From assembly GCA_006176705.1 (NCBI GenBank), contig QRFJ01001034.1:124001-188000 (forward strand): a stretch of DNA of 64,000 bases, written 5' to 3'. The stretch comes from Cocos nucifera (Eukaryota; Streptophyta; Magnoliopsida; Arecales; Arecaceae). The position numbers were made by a program, and so were the translations under genes. The notes beneath the pieces were generated by a model that saw only the letters and a program-made list of their open reading frames with translations, ran no database searches and was not told the DNA's origin. Position 1 is the first letter of the stretch. Each line of letters starts with the position of its first letter. Below are positions 53,885 through 64,000 of the stretch, piece by piece.

Positions 53885-55478
53885 ATCTATATTAGTCGAA
53901 TCTAACAACAATTTTCATCTTGACTCGATATTCGGCCTCCACCTAACCTTGAGAACTTTTTGGATGATCTTGCCTCCATGCCTTGGGATATGCATATGCT
54001 GATCATGGATAGGCAAACATGAAAGTCGAGTCAGGCTACTCGATCCCATCTTTATCATATGCTGTGCTTCGCCTACCTGAGATCTACTCGAGATAGCCTT
54101 CTATAGTAATAAGAACTTTATTTTACGATGTTGCATGTTATCCTCTTGAGTTTCGCATCTCGTATTTGATCTATTTGCATCTGGAGCTCCACCTTATACT
54201 GGGCTCACACTGGATCCTAAAGCTCTACCTTGCATTAAGCTTCCTGCCAAGAGATAATGTCCTCCATATTTTCCTTTTCTTATAATAATTCTACTATCTT
54301 GTAAGACTTTTAGGATTCCTCTATCAGCTTTGCACTTGGAGTCGATCGAATCCAGTTTGCTTAATGAGATTAGATTCTTTCTGAAATTAGGTATATATCA
54401 TATCTCATCTAATTTTTTGATTTTTCTATCATGTACCTTCATGTTGATAGTTTCGGTGCCTTTGATCACACAGCTTGATCCATCTGACAAGTGAACAATG
54501 CTTTCCTACTTTTCAGAAAGTTAAATAGCTCCTCTCTGTAACATACATGATGTGAATATGCAAAATCCATAATCTACTAGTGAAAAAAGTAGATATCTCA
54601 TCAGTCACTAGAAGAACATTATCACTATTTTTTGTATTGCCACTTGCCATTGCCGTAGTAGCCTTCATTCGATCTTTGAGTTATGGGCAATCTTTGATAT
54701 GATGTCCCAACTTGTTGCAATAGAAGCACTTGATCTTACTCAAGTTCCTCATCCTAAATTTGGATCGTCCACCTCATGATCTCTTGCTGCTCCATCTTCT
54801 GCCACCATTATCTCTAGACACATCAAAGCCGACTCACCATTTGAACTTGAGACTTGGTTCTTCTATTTGAGAATCTCATTTTGCAGTAGTGTAGAAGTCA
54901 TCTTCTCTATATTCATGTTGCTTTTTTCTACTAAAAGAGTAGTAACCAAGAACTCAAAAGAAAAGAAAAATGATGAAAGCAAGACCAATGCCCTAGTCTT
55001 CTCAACTTTCTCGCCAACATTGAGGAGATCAGTGAGGATCTTTTGAAAGTTGCTAAGATACTCCTACATGCTCTACCCCTCGATCATCTGCAGCTGATAG
55101 AACTACTTTTAGAAAAAGAGAGCATTGGTGAGCAACTTCTTCACATACATCTCCTCAAGCTTCGATCATATCACCATTGAAAAAGTCTCACCAAGCACAT
55201 AGATCATTATGTCATCCGCTAAGTACAAGCGGATCATACTTACTGCCAGTATCTAGAGCCATCTCTAATCCTGCACCTCCATGGTAGCCGGCATCTTCTT
55301 GTATAAAGGAGTATCGATCAATAGTTATTGGATGAGCATGTCCTTCACCCTCACTTATCATAAGAAGAAATTATTCTTTCTATCAAATTTGTTAATCTCC
55401 ACCTTGATTGAACTTATTTTCACCATCTTCTTCAATCTTAATCATCACTACCATAATCTATGCTCTGGTACTACCTAA
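53885..55478 (-). pseudogene. Copia gag and protease remnant, minus strand
   Basis: Read leftward from 55478: the gag start (MVKISSIKVEINKFDRKNNF), a region resembling KLEEMYVKKLLTNALF, LEYLSNFQKILTDLLNVGEK and KALVLLSSF-like sequence, then a CCHC knuckle at 54684-54731 that is intact (CFYCNKLGHHIKDC). The protease/pre-integrase part is legible near 54400-54560 (HLSDGSSCVIKGTETINM, NLISLSKLDS). Near 54240 it ends at GKYGGHYLLAGSLM, the point where other copia elements have the pre-integrase domain. Integrase, RT and RNase H are absent and the sequence passes directly to 3'-end-like non-coding sequence. Stops and frameshifts occur throughout. Confidence 0.72.
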
Positions 55479-55489
55479 CTCTAATACCA
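55479..55489 (-). other. Primer binding site of the minus-strand copia remnant
   Basis: Minus strand TGGTATTAGAG, a one-change form of the initiator-tRNA-Met site, two bases from the LTR edge at 55492. Confidence 0.7.
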
Positions 55490-55491
55490 AT

Positions 55492-56446
55492 TATTGAGGA
55501 TGTGGTACTACTTGATGCAGTAGAAAGAAAGAAGAAATAAAAAATAAAACACCATCAAATACATGGATTAAGTCAAAGCTTACCTCCATGGGGCATACAA
55601 ACTTTACTACGAGAAAAGAAAAAAATTATAAAAGAAGATCACACCCTCAACCCTCATACACCAATCCCTCTTCTCAATAAGAAGCACTCCCTCGCAAAGC
55701 TCTCTCTAGGAATCTTCCTGAAATGATCATTGTCTGTTGTCTAATAGTCTGTTCGAAGCTCCTTCTTCTATTGTCTGCTGGTTCCCTTCGAGGACTACTA
55801 CCTACCATTTGCTGAACTCCTCTCGGCTACTCAACACGCCACTTCAAGGTTTCTACCATCTACCACACCGCTCACGATCTGCCCACTAGGCCTCTTAAAG
55901 GCCTTAAATGCAGCTCAAATTTGAGTCCAACATGATTCAAGACTCTGACAATATCCAAACAACTCACTAGATCATCTAATCATGATCGTGAACACCCATG
56001 TATGTTAGATTGCACAATCAGCTCCCATGCACCACATGGATTTGGTATAGACTCTTAAGTGGTCCATAGATGGCCCGTGGACTTCGTAATCCTCCATGGA
56101 CCGCTCCAAAATAGGCATAGACCGCATCACCCAGGGCTATGGATAGCATCCCTCAATCGTAGACTGCTGGCTCACCATGAGTCATGTGGGAGGGTCTGCA
56201 TGTGCTTGTGTTGGGCCACTCCCATGCTGGGCCATGCCTGTGGCCTACCTGTGCACTCCCGTGCACTGGGCACACCTGCTTGGGTTGCGCACGCCTACTG
56301 GGCCATGCCCAGCTCATGGGCCCCATGCCTGTGGACCAGCCTAAGGCTTGCTCTGAGCCTTAGGTATCTTCCTTGGCTTCTCCTCGCTGCAGTCTTCACT
56401 GTGGACTCTATGTGGATTGAATTTAAGGTATTTTCTTTACACAAAT
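55492..56446 (-). repeat. Probable 5' LTR of the minus-strand copia remnant
   Basis: Adjoins the primer site and is bounded on the right by LINE sequence that resumes near 56447. Its inner edge reads TATTGAGGATGTGG on the plus strand. The outer edge is not sharply defined and there is no homologous partner LTR, so the extent is approximate. The frame at 56059-56451 on the plus strand is not a gene. Confidence 0.5.
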
Positions 56447-59093
56447 ACTAAAGTTGCATCGGCATCCTCAGATTAAAATGCATTGCTAACTTGAGGAGAT
56501 CATCTTCTGATCCAAAATGGCACAATAGCCCTCCAAAATCCTTCTAAATTCGATGGCATTCCGGATAGTGGCCTAGCTAGCCCACTAGTAGACAATCATC
56601 TACAAAAAGAAAATGCAAAATCGGCTGGACCCTAGAGCTAGTACATAAGGGTATAGCACTAACCCTAGAGATGCAGCATGAAGAGCTCTTGAGAGGACAT
56701 CAGTAAAGATAATAAAAGGATAGGGGGATAGAAGATGCCTTATCATAGCCCCATCATGAAATAGAAGAACTCCGATAGTGTCCCATTGACCAGAATGGCA
56801 AACATGGGGCTTTGAACGCACGCCATGATCCAACCAATGCAATAGGGATAAAATCTAAATTCCAAAAAAGGCATGCTCAAGAAACTGCCAACTTATGCAA
56901 TCATAAGCTTTCTCCATGTCCAGCTTGATCGCCATGAGATCGCAACAAGAGGAAGCTCGGTTGAGATCATGCATGAGCTCCTATGCTATAAGGACATCAT
57001 CAAAGATATTGCAACCACCAACAAATGCCTCCTACTTCGGGTAGATTAGTCGAGGAAGGATAGACTTCATCTTGCATACTATCATCTTAGTATAGATCTT
57101 ATATAGAGTCATACACAAGCTAATCAATCTGAAGTGCCCTGGCTCTAAAGCATCCTGTCTCTTCGAAAGCAAGGCAATGAAGGTCTGTTGCCAAGTCCCT
57201 GATATTTGATCGATGGTAAAAATGTTCTTGCATAGCTACCATAACCTTAGGTTGAATGATGGGCTAGTACCTCTTGAAGAAGAGGAGAGAGAAACCATCA
57301 GGTCCCAAGGCTTTGTCTTCCACTATCGATTAGACTGCTTTTTATACCTCCTCCATCACAGCTCTAACAAGCTCCCTATTCTCTTGCTCCATGATCACAC
57401 CACCTGGAGGTGGGGGTCAGAAGGTTCGACTCCCCCTAGCAGAGTCATCTATCTAGATTTGAAGAAGTGTGCAATCTTTTGTCTAAGAGCCTCCTTGCTA
57501 AATAGCCACTACCCTCCAGCCCCCTAATCATCCATGTCTGGTTCTGATACCTCTGGATAATGGTGGTCTAATAGAAGAACCTCGTATTTTGGTCCCCCTC
57601 CGTAATCCACCGCACCCTAGACTTTTACCTCCAAAAGGCCTCCTATTTCCTCAGAAGGGAGTTGTGCTCATGCAGCAAACCCCAAAGATCGGCCAACTCT
57701 CTCTCTACAAGCCCACCCTACTGGTCCTCATGTTTTTGAAGCTTAGAGATAGTAGTCTTAATAACCTCAAGCCTCCTAAAAATGTTGCCCACCTCAGCCC
57801 TGTTCCACCTCAGCAGCCTCAACCTCATTAGCTCAAGCTCTGAGTAACCCTGTACCTGGCATGACCGTGCATCGGTAGGCGCCAAATCTCCCTTGTTATA
57901 TCCCAGGATTGACGGTAGAAAAGTTAAAACTTCTCAAACAACAATGATCTATAATGAGATTGAGTGTCAGTGATGAACAAGATTGGGCAATGATCTAAAA
58001 TTATCCTCGGTAGGTGGTGGACCAGATGGGCATAGTGATGCTAAATCCAGCTGGTTGTCGTGAAGATCCTATCAATCTTCTCCCAAACTCTGGTCCCTCT
58101 CTAGTGACTGTTGTACCAAGTAAATCTTGGGCCAATAAAATCAAGATCTACAAGGTCATTAGTTTGGATAAAATTGTTGAACTCCCTGGATTCCACATCA
58201 TCTACATAGGGTCTACCCCCTCTTTTCTCATGGGGCCCAACAATATAGTGGAAATCATCTCCCCCCATAAATAGGATCTCCTGATCAATCAAGCTCAACA
58301 CCTTGCACTATGAAACACACCATTCTAAATATTCAGTGCTAGCATACACACCAGACAAGAGCCAAGTAGATCCATTAATTTTAGTAATAATGATAACAAC
58401 TTGCTGAGTACATTGGTGGAACACTTCCATAGAAGCTACACTGGCTTTCCAAATCACAATGTTACCCTTGGATAAACCCTAGGACTCCACAACATAAAAA
58501 CCCCAGCTAGCTAGAAATCACCACTGGATGTAGGCCAAATTAGGCCCAGACAACCTCATCTCCATAAGGACACACAATTAGGGATCATGCCATTGCATTA
58601 TTCTCCTAAAGGTAGAGTGGGAAGCCGGTTTCCCTACCTCCCTCATGTTCTAAAGAAGCACCTTCATTGGGAACTGGATCTAAGAGCAAAGGAGCCCTAG
58701 GAAGAGTTGCCCCCTTCACAATCTGAAGAAACACCTTCATCAATAATATCTTGGCCCCCAACAGTCTGTAAGGCCCGCTTCATCTAGCCCACAACATCAT
58801 CATGGTCTAGCCCACCTTCACCCCACATTACATCCTTATTCCACCCATGATCATCCCCATCCACTATGGTAATGCTAGATGAGGATGGCCGGCTAGCTTC
58901 CAAAGTCAGGGCTAGCTTCCCAAGCTCCTTCCCTAGTTGCATCCCCTAGAACTCCTTTGCCCAGCAATCGAAACAACCCTCCCCTTCCACGCTCGGCCTT
59001 GGATGGCCTCCATACGAGTCACCAATCAACTTCCCATCACCCTAGATGAAGTTGCCTCTAGTTGGCCCAAGAAGGGGTTTGATCTGGTTGGCA
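56447..59093 (-). pseudogene. L1-type LINE, endonuclease and N-terminal RT
   Basis: Read leftward from about 58640: an APE-type endonuclease (WHDPQLCVLMEMRL, GVYASTEY, MGGDDFHYIVGPHEKRGG, FIGPRFTWYNS), a linker, then RT with its catalytic loop FVDDCLLV intact at about 56585-56606 (FVDD at 56595-56606). The endonuclease nicks the target and RT primes cDNA there. The GDFN motif is altered to GDDFH. The RT continues after the 3.8-kb interruption at 52670. 58640-59093 is upstream sequence, possibly the end of ORF1, with no clear domain. The 5' end could not be fixed because the CACTA element begins at 59094. Confidence 0.8.
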
Positions 59094-59110
59094 CACTACT
59101 ATAAAAAAGG
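59094..59110 (+). repeat. Left terminal inverted repeat of the CACTA element
   Basis: CACTACTATAAAAAAGG; the leading CACTA is the signature of the superfamily. Confidence 0.75.
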
Positions 59111-59129
59111 ACTATGGTAGGAGTTCGTA

Positions 59130-59500
59130 ACCATTATCGTAGCCCAAAAAATCACTACCATAGGCTATGGCAGAAATTTTCTAACCACTATTACTACGAT
59201 CGTCACTGTAGCTGTATGGTAGTGGTTGTTACAGTGGTTGTTTGAACCGCTGCTATAGATAGTCTATTATAGCGATTTATAAACTATTACAATAGATCGA
59301 CCTATAGCAGTGGTTATGTTACCACTGTCATAGTTAATCTATAGCAGCGGTTACATAACTGCTGCTATAGGTAATCTATAGCAGCAATTTCTTAACCGCT
59401 GCCATAGGTCTAATGCAGCAGTTGGTATCGTTTGCATCAAAAATCTATGACAGCAGTTGGCACGTATATGACAGCGATTATAAAATCACTACCATAGATC
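59130..59500. repeat. Left subterminal repeats
   Basis: About eight copies of a 35-45-bp palindromic unit of the form ctatagcagcggtt…aaccgctgctatagg, for example at 59290-59330 and 59340-59375. In this superfamily such repeats bind the TNPA-type protein. Confidence 0.85.
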
Positions 59501-59664
59501 TTAAATAATTAAAAAAAATAAAATTTTTATTTTTTATATATTTTATCTGATAAATATAGACATATAACATAAGAAAATATAATAAATATAAAAAATATTC
59601 TAAAATATTAAAATTTTATTATTAAATAAAATTTATTATAATATTTTTTTTTAAAAAAAATATA

Positions 59665-61379
59665 TTAAAAGTCTCCTAAATCTACATCATCGTTGTCGTC
59701 ACCGGAAGCTTGAGCTGGAGCTAGAGCTGGATCCAGAGCTGGAGCTGGAGTTGGAGCAAGAGCTAGAGCTAGAATGCTGGCTAACATATTCTCGAAGCTC
59801 GTGACTCTAAAATGTGCACTGGGCATCGACATCATGTCTCTCATGATGCCCTCTAGATGAGATGCGCACTCCTCAGCCCAATTTGCCCATGTCGTAGTAT
59901 GACCTATCCATGCCAATGCCTCCTCAAGCTCCTTCCGACTGACAATAATGAAAGTCTGTGAAGAGATGCTTGCCTCAGATCAGTAGCTCGTCGGCGTGTG
60001 TCTGGGCCTACATCGGATCCTCCTAGAGTGCTCAGACCCCAAGACCTGAGATAGATGGTTATGGGGCCCAGAGGTATCCGGGCCCTTGCTCACGAGCGCA
60101 TCTAACTGATCCTGTAATTATAAATTAAAATAAAATTTTATAAGAAATGCTATAATACTAATCATATATACTAATATATTTAATACTTACAAAATACGCT
60201 CGATCGCGACGTTCATTGGCCTGCTTATCTTGTCCGTGCAGCTGGATCAAAAGATCTCGCTATGGCTGGATATCACTCCATCTCTCATCAGCTATAACAA
60301 AGAATAAATTTATCATAAAGTTGATAAAATATATAAATTTAATTTATCTAGTAAGATTTAGAATTAATTATCTCTCTATGTATACGACTGGCCATAGACT
60401 CACGGCCTAGACTGTGCGTATACTCCTGTGCCGCACGATTCTCCCAATTCTGAGGAGAGGTAGCCTAACAAGTATTCAAATAAATAATAAATATTTAAAT
60501 AATATTTAAATAAAACTTTAAGTGTATTAAAAAATTTAAAAGTTAAAAATTTTACCTAAAACTTCTGGCTCCTCCAATGTCCAACCATCCTCTCCTACTA
60601 ACTCGGAGGACAGTCCTGTATCCAAAAAACAAGCTCCTTCGAAGTGTCTCATTGGTGCTCAAGCCATCCTCTATGGAGCTTGACCTTGTAACTCCGATAC
60701 AACTCTTCGATCTTCTTCAATCAAGCATCTCGAGTCCTCTCATGATCGAAAAAGTCGTACCTCCTCTGCACAAATTTATCAAAAATTAATTATAAAGTTA
60801 TTCTAATCAAACATATATAGTATAAACATATAAAATACATAAATATAATTAAGATATGCATACTTACCCATATCTCCTCTCATACTCAGTCTCTGACAGC
60901 AGCATCCATCAAATGTCAGTCTTTGGGCTCTACGAGAATGATGTCTGACCATCTTACAAGCATTCCAAAAAAAAATGCATCTCCCGTATGATCTTTCCTA
61001 CCGACCTCCCCTCCGCATCATAATGACCATCACCTGATGCTGATGGCTCCACACGTATGCCATACATATGGGACCATAAAATGTCTGGCTGGATGATGCA
61101 CCTACAATGCAAATACGTTATGCAAATATATAAGTATATAAATACTATATAAAAAATAAAGTGGTGCTAATATAATAAAAACATACACTTAGATGCCTGC
61201 ATAGTAGCATGTGCCTCAGATATGGACGACGATAGAGGCTCAGCTATCGGTGGAGTAGATGCCGATGGTGGAGGTCCCTGAGCAATCAATGCCAAGGTGG
61301 GCGGATTATGCTCTGACTACTCCTCGGATGCTGAACTGTGCGTAACCGTCGTGGGGCAGGGGTGAAAGTTAGATGGCAT
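59665..61379 (-). pseudogene. CACTA transposase-like gene, six putative exons
   Basis: My model on the minus strand: exon 1 61379-61189 (MPSNFHPCPTTVTHSSAS… to MQAS), exon 2 61101-60868 (CIIQPDILWSHMYG, GKIIREMHFF), exon 3 60765-60556 (RRYDFFDHERTRDA, LKKIEELYRSYKVKLHRG), exon 4 60464-60386 (ATSPQNWENRAAQEYTHSLG), exon 5 60291-60191 (ADERWSDIQP, LLIQLHGQDKQANERRDRAY), exon 6 60111-59665 (DQLDALVSKGPDTSG…, an alanine/proline-rich tail, and an acidic end DDNDDVDLGDF). All introns are GT-AG; the exon 4 donor is the least certain. The NWENRAAQ…H block and the YKVKLH context match plant Ptta/En/Spm (transposase_24-type) proteins, thought to be the DNA-binding TNPA-like factor. At least one stop in exons 1, 3, 5 and 6 and a T-run frameshift in exon 2 suggest it is dead. 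Confidence 0.55.
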
Positions 61380-61769
61380 TTCGGTGCCATCATGACTTGC
61401 AACGTTAATGAACATTAATCAATATAACATGTTGAACAATAATATTAGTATAGCATCAATAAATAGTCTCTAATATGCACACTAATCAATTGACGGGTCT
61501 ATCATTATGCAATGCCATAAACAAAAGCAACATGATATAAACATCCAGAAAATGTTATGCAATAAATTCTATAACATGAATTACATTCATAAATAATTAA
61601 GGATGAGCAACAGTCGTAGATCCGATCTCTTGCACGAACCTTGATGTTAATCCAGAAACTTGAAAGAAGAACAAAGTAGATGATGGTGGCACCTTAGGGC
61701 TTAAAGTTGGAATCTTAGAGAGACAATTTAAATTATATTTACTCAAAAGTCGAGTCGGCTCCATGCCTG
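61380..61769. other. CACTA interior, AT-rich, no gene seen
   Basis: Region upstream of the transposase-like gene; it could hold its promoter. No clear TATA box or repeat stands out. Confidence 0.35.
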
Positions 61770-62250
61770 AGACATCCAGCTACAGTCCTCCCTCAGTCGA
61801 CTCGATCATGGCCCGAGTTGGCTCGATTGCATATCCAAGCCGGCTTAGCTGTGTGCCATCCCCTCGATCACTCCCTCTCTTCCTCTCTCGATCTCTCTTA
61901 TCGGCAATGGCGGCGAGGCCGAACCCCTCCCTCCCAGCTTTTTCATCTCTCGATCTTTCTCTCTCCCTCTCTCGATCTTCCTTATCGGTGAGGCCGGACC
62001 CCATCCCCCCCTCTCTCACTCTCTTGATCTCCCTCGTCGGCAAGGCTGGACCCCATCCCTCCTAGTGATGCCGATGAGGCCGGACCCCCTCCCTTCCTCT
62101 CTCGCTCTCTCGATCTCCCACTCTCCCTCTCTCGATCTTCTCATCGACGAGGTTAGACCCCTCCCTCCCAATGATTGCGGCAAGACCGGACCCCCTCCCT
62201 TCCAATGATGGTGGTGAGGCCGAATCCCTTCCTTCCTCTCTCAAGTACAG
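61770..62250 (+). repeat. Pyrimidine-rich low-complexity block with irregular tandem repeats
   Basis: Several irregular units of 60-75 bp joining tctctcgatctccc to a ggcgaggccggaccccctcc-like block. The plus strand is strongly rich in C and T. Frames here on either strand are products of composition. Confidence 0.75.
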
Positions 62251-62639
62251 ACCTATCGGGTATTCGGATTCAGATTCGATACCAATAATTAAATTAAATT
62301 TAGATTTGAATATCCAGATTTCGATCTGAATCTAATCCATTGATAGATCTAGTCCATAGCTGTCGACATGGCACGACCCAAGGCTACCGCCATGGCACGA
62401 CCCAAAAACTACGGTATGTAGATAATTATAATAGTTATAATAAATATTTATAATATTTATATAAATATTCTATAAATTATTATAAATATACATGATTAAT
62501 AAATAATACTATAAAATTTAAAAAAAATTATACCTGCGGCTATAAAGAGTGGGTCGCACTGAAAGCTTTGAGAAATGCCGGCGATGATGCTAAAGGAGGA
62601 TGATGATACTAGAGTTAACCTACGAAATAAAAGTAAGAT
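62251..62639. other. AT-rich spacer in the CACTA interior
   Basis: A short gatatccggattcgaattc-like stretch near 62270-62330, the paired blocks ccatggcacgaccca (62368 and 62390), then A/T-rich sequence. No gene seen. Confidence 0.35.
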
Positions 62640-63360
62640 AGTGAGATAGAGAAGAGAGAAAAATAGAAAAAAGAGAGAAAGCAGGGGCGATCGGGGATGG
62701 GGGTGCAGGGGGACGGGGCATAGTGACGAGGAGGTCGAAGGAGGCTTCGCACTTGATCGGAGAAGGATCAGAATGGTGGTGTGGTGGGGGTGGGGTTTCG
62801 CAAGGGTCAAAGGAGGGTGGAGGGGGCTCGCCGGAAGGGTGGGTTTGGTTTCGCACCGGGACAGGAGGAGGATAGAGTGTGGAGGAGGGATTTCATGGAG
62901 GGTCGACAGAGGGTCGAGGGTGGATGGAGGTTCATCGAGTGGGGGGTTTTGCAGGAGGCTAGGGAGGGTCGGATGGGGGTTCGCCGGAGGGGGTCACTGG
63001 GGACTGAGGGAGGGTCAGATGGTGGAGGGGGGTAGGTTTCCCGAGGGGCCGAGCGAGGGTGGAGGGGGTTTCATGGGGCCGAGGGAGGATCAGATGGGGT
63101 TTGTCGAAGGAGGGTTTCACTAGGGCCAAGGAGGGTCAGATGGAGGGTGGGGGGGTCGGGTGGGGTGACGGGTGGCGGGGAGGGCGGTCGGGGATGGTGG
63201 GGCCGGAGGAGGGAAAAGGAGGGGCGGTGCCAGTCGAGGGGAAGGAGGAGCGACGTCAATCAGGGGGGAGAAGGGGCGATGCCGGCCAGGGGGGAAGGAG
63301 CCTCATCAATGATGAAGAGGAGGGGGGAGAGAGAGAGATCGAGCGCGTATGGAAGGAAAG
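62640..63360 (+). repeat. G-rich low-complexity block
   Basis: The plus strand is extremely rich in G (ggtgtggtggggg, ggagggtgggggggtcggg) with irregular repeats of gggtcagatgg and tcgcaggg-like words. Runs of three or more G at short spacing could form G-quadruplexes. Long frames in all phases (62773-63123, 63059-63430) are glycine/arginine-rich readings of the repeat and are not called as genes. Confidence 0.75.
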
Positions 63361-63384
63361 AAAAAATTTAGAAATTTTTAACCT

Positions 63385-63565
63385 AACCTACGGCAGCGAT
63401 TATCAAACCACTGCCATAGATCTACGATAATGGTTATTGAATCACTGCCATAGATCTATGGTAGCGGTTACTCAAAATTGCTGCCATAGATCTATGGCAG
63501 CGGTTCTATAATCGCTGTCATAGATCTATAGCAGCAATTTTTGATAATCGTTATCATAGGTTGGA
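63385..63565. repeat. Second cluster of subterminal-type repeats
   Basis: At least four units such as ctatggcagcggttctataa and tcgctgtcatagatctatag, the same palindromic motif as at 59130-59500. Confidence 0.82.
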
Positions 63566-64000
63566 AATAATTTTTTTCTTATTTTTTTTCTAAATATTAT
63601 ATAATTTTAAAATTTAATGACCATCTTCATCATTTATTATCTAAATAATTATCATTAGAGTGTCATCGCAAAAGGTCACCTTGATTCGATGGCCCTAGCT
63701 TCATCGATCAGAAAAATTTGATTTCGATGATCATGAATGATGATGCAATGATTTAATAGATGAAGATCTTCGATGGATTCAAAAATCTACAATAATAATC
63801 TCGATGATGTTTGTAGTATACTATCAAAGTTTCACTTCAATCGGATATCATTATCATGGTCAATTTAGTATGGAATGATTTTGACCATTAAATTAGAAAC
63901 AAGCGATCAAAGAATTAAATGACATTTGATTATGAGATAATTTTTTAGTTAAATGATCTTTTTTATAATTTTAAATGTTTTATACAACGATGATAGTAAA
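63566..64000. other. AT-rich end of the window, nothing recognised
   Basis: Poly-T tracts, then ordinary AT-rich sequence with gatgatcatgaatgatgatg near 63730. No terminus of the CACTA element and no gene seen. Confidence 0.35.

Larger units (their letters stand above)
59094..64000. mobile_element. CACTA (En/Spm-type) DNA transposon, right end outside the window
   Basis: Starts with CACTACTATAAAAAAGG, a typical CACTA terminus, followed by palindromic subterminal repeats (59130-59500). A transposase-like gene with GT-AG introns lies at 59665-61379 on the minus strand. A second cluster of the same repeat type at 63385-63560 could be the other subterminal region, but no inverted terminus (ccttttttatagtagtg) follows before 64000. 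The element may continue, or the right end may be damaged. The 3-bp target duplication therefore cannot be tested. Confidence 0.72.

Noticed and set aside
53885..53900. Primer site after the LTR-like sequence 52904-53884
   Set aside because: atctatattagtcgaa has no similarity to tRNA ends, so the unit was not called the 5' LTR of a plus-oriented element.
61763..62244. Serine/arginine/proline-rich frames on both strands
   Set aside because: Low-complexity tct-ctcgatctccc repeats; both strands open.
62773..63430. Glycine/arginine-rich frames of 84-123 codons
   Set aside because: Several overlapping phases are open at once because of the G-rich composition. No domain, no start context, inside a transposon.
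1..64000. Host genes, tRNA, rRNA or other RNA genes
   Set aside because: Scanning the frames and the non-coding intervals by eye gave no cloverleaf-like, rRNA-like or conserved host protein sequence. Everything coding resolved to transposon proteins or composition effects. A tRNAscan or protein search could still find something short.

Overview
This window is a plant nuclear sequence made almost entirely of transposable elements. I found no credible host protein gene, rRNA, tRNA or CRISPR array. AT-rich spacers, SIRE-, Tork-like and Angela-like Ty1/copia elements, Athila- and Tat-like Ty3/gypsy elements, an L1-type LINE and a CACTA transposon all point to a flowering plant, probably a monocot. 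A palm is my guess, but it rests on general resemblance only. Nearly every coding remnant carries stop codons or frameshifts, as expected for old, methylated, gene-poor (pericentromeric-like) heterochromatin.

Layout from left to right. Positions 1-2218 are the 5' end of a SIRE-type copia element on the minus strand, cut by the left edge. Positions 2219-46673 look like one outer Ty3/gypsy-like element (here Gypsy-3). It shows only non-coding tandem repeats and one LTR (45736-46673), and it has been split by several later insertions. The first is an Athila-like gypsy element, 3543-26503, with a perfect ATATC target duplication. It contains a solo LTR (7946-9675) and a complete-length SIRE copia (9976-23639). 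The SIRE in turn contains a gag-only Tat-like element (12998-18605). The second insertion is a minus-strand copia, 26563-38362, with a perfect AGGCG duplication. Its RT/integrase region is split by a pol-less LARD-like element (28623-32353, AACAT duplication) and an Angela-like solo LTR (32402-35005, CCACC duplication). The third is a plus-strand copia of the same family, 39053-44675.

From 46720 to 50046 two truncated copies of a Tat-like pol-less element stand head to head around a perfect palindrome centred at 48495/48496. Positions 50047-50690 are unassigned AT-rich sequence with a hairpin. Positions 50691-59093 are a minus-strand L1-type LINE (endonuclease, RT, RNase H) interrupted at about 52671-56446 by LTR-element debris. 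From 59094 to the right edge lies a CACTA DNA transposon: a terminal CACTA motif, palindromic subterminal repeats, a six-exon transposase-like gene on the minus strand, and strongly strand-biased low-complexity DNA. Its right end is outside the window.

How it works together: the target-site duplications, and coding frames that close up once an insert is removed, order the insertions. Four element types here (Gypsy-3, the Tat-like gag-only elements, the LARD-like element and the deleted Athila-like element) lack any visible pol, so they would have depended on enzymes made elsewhere. The most unusual structures are the head-to-head palindrome with outward-facing LTR promoters, the Tat-like element whose two LTRs differ by exactly five 24-bp units, and the Athila-like element that appears to have lost pol at the SIRE insertion point.
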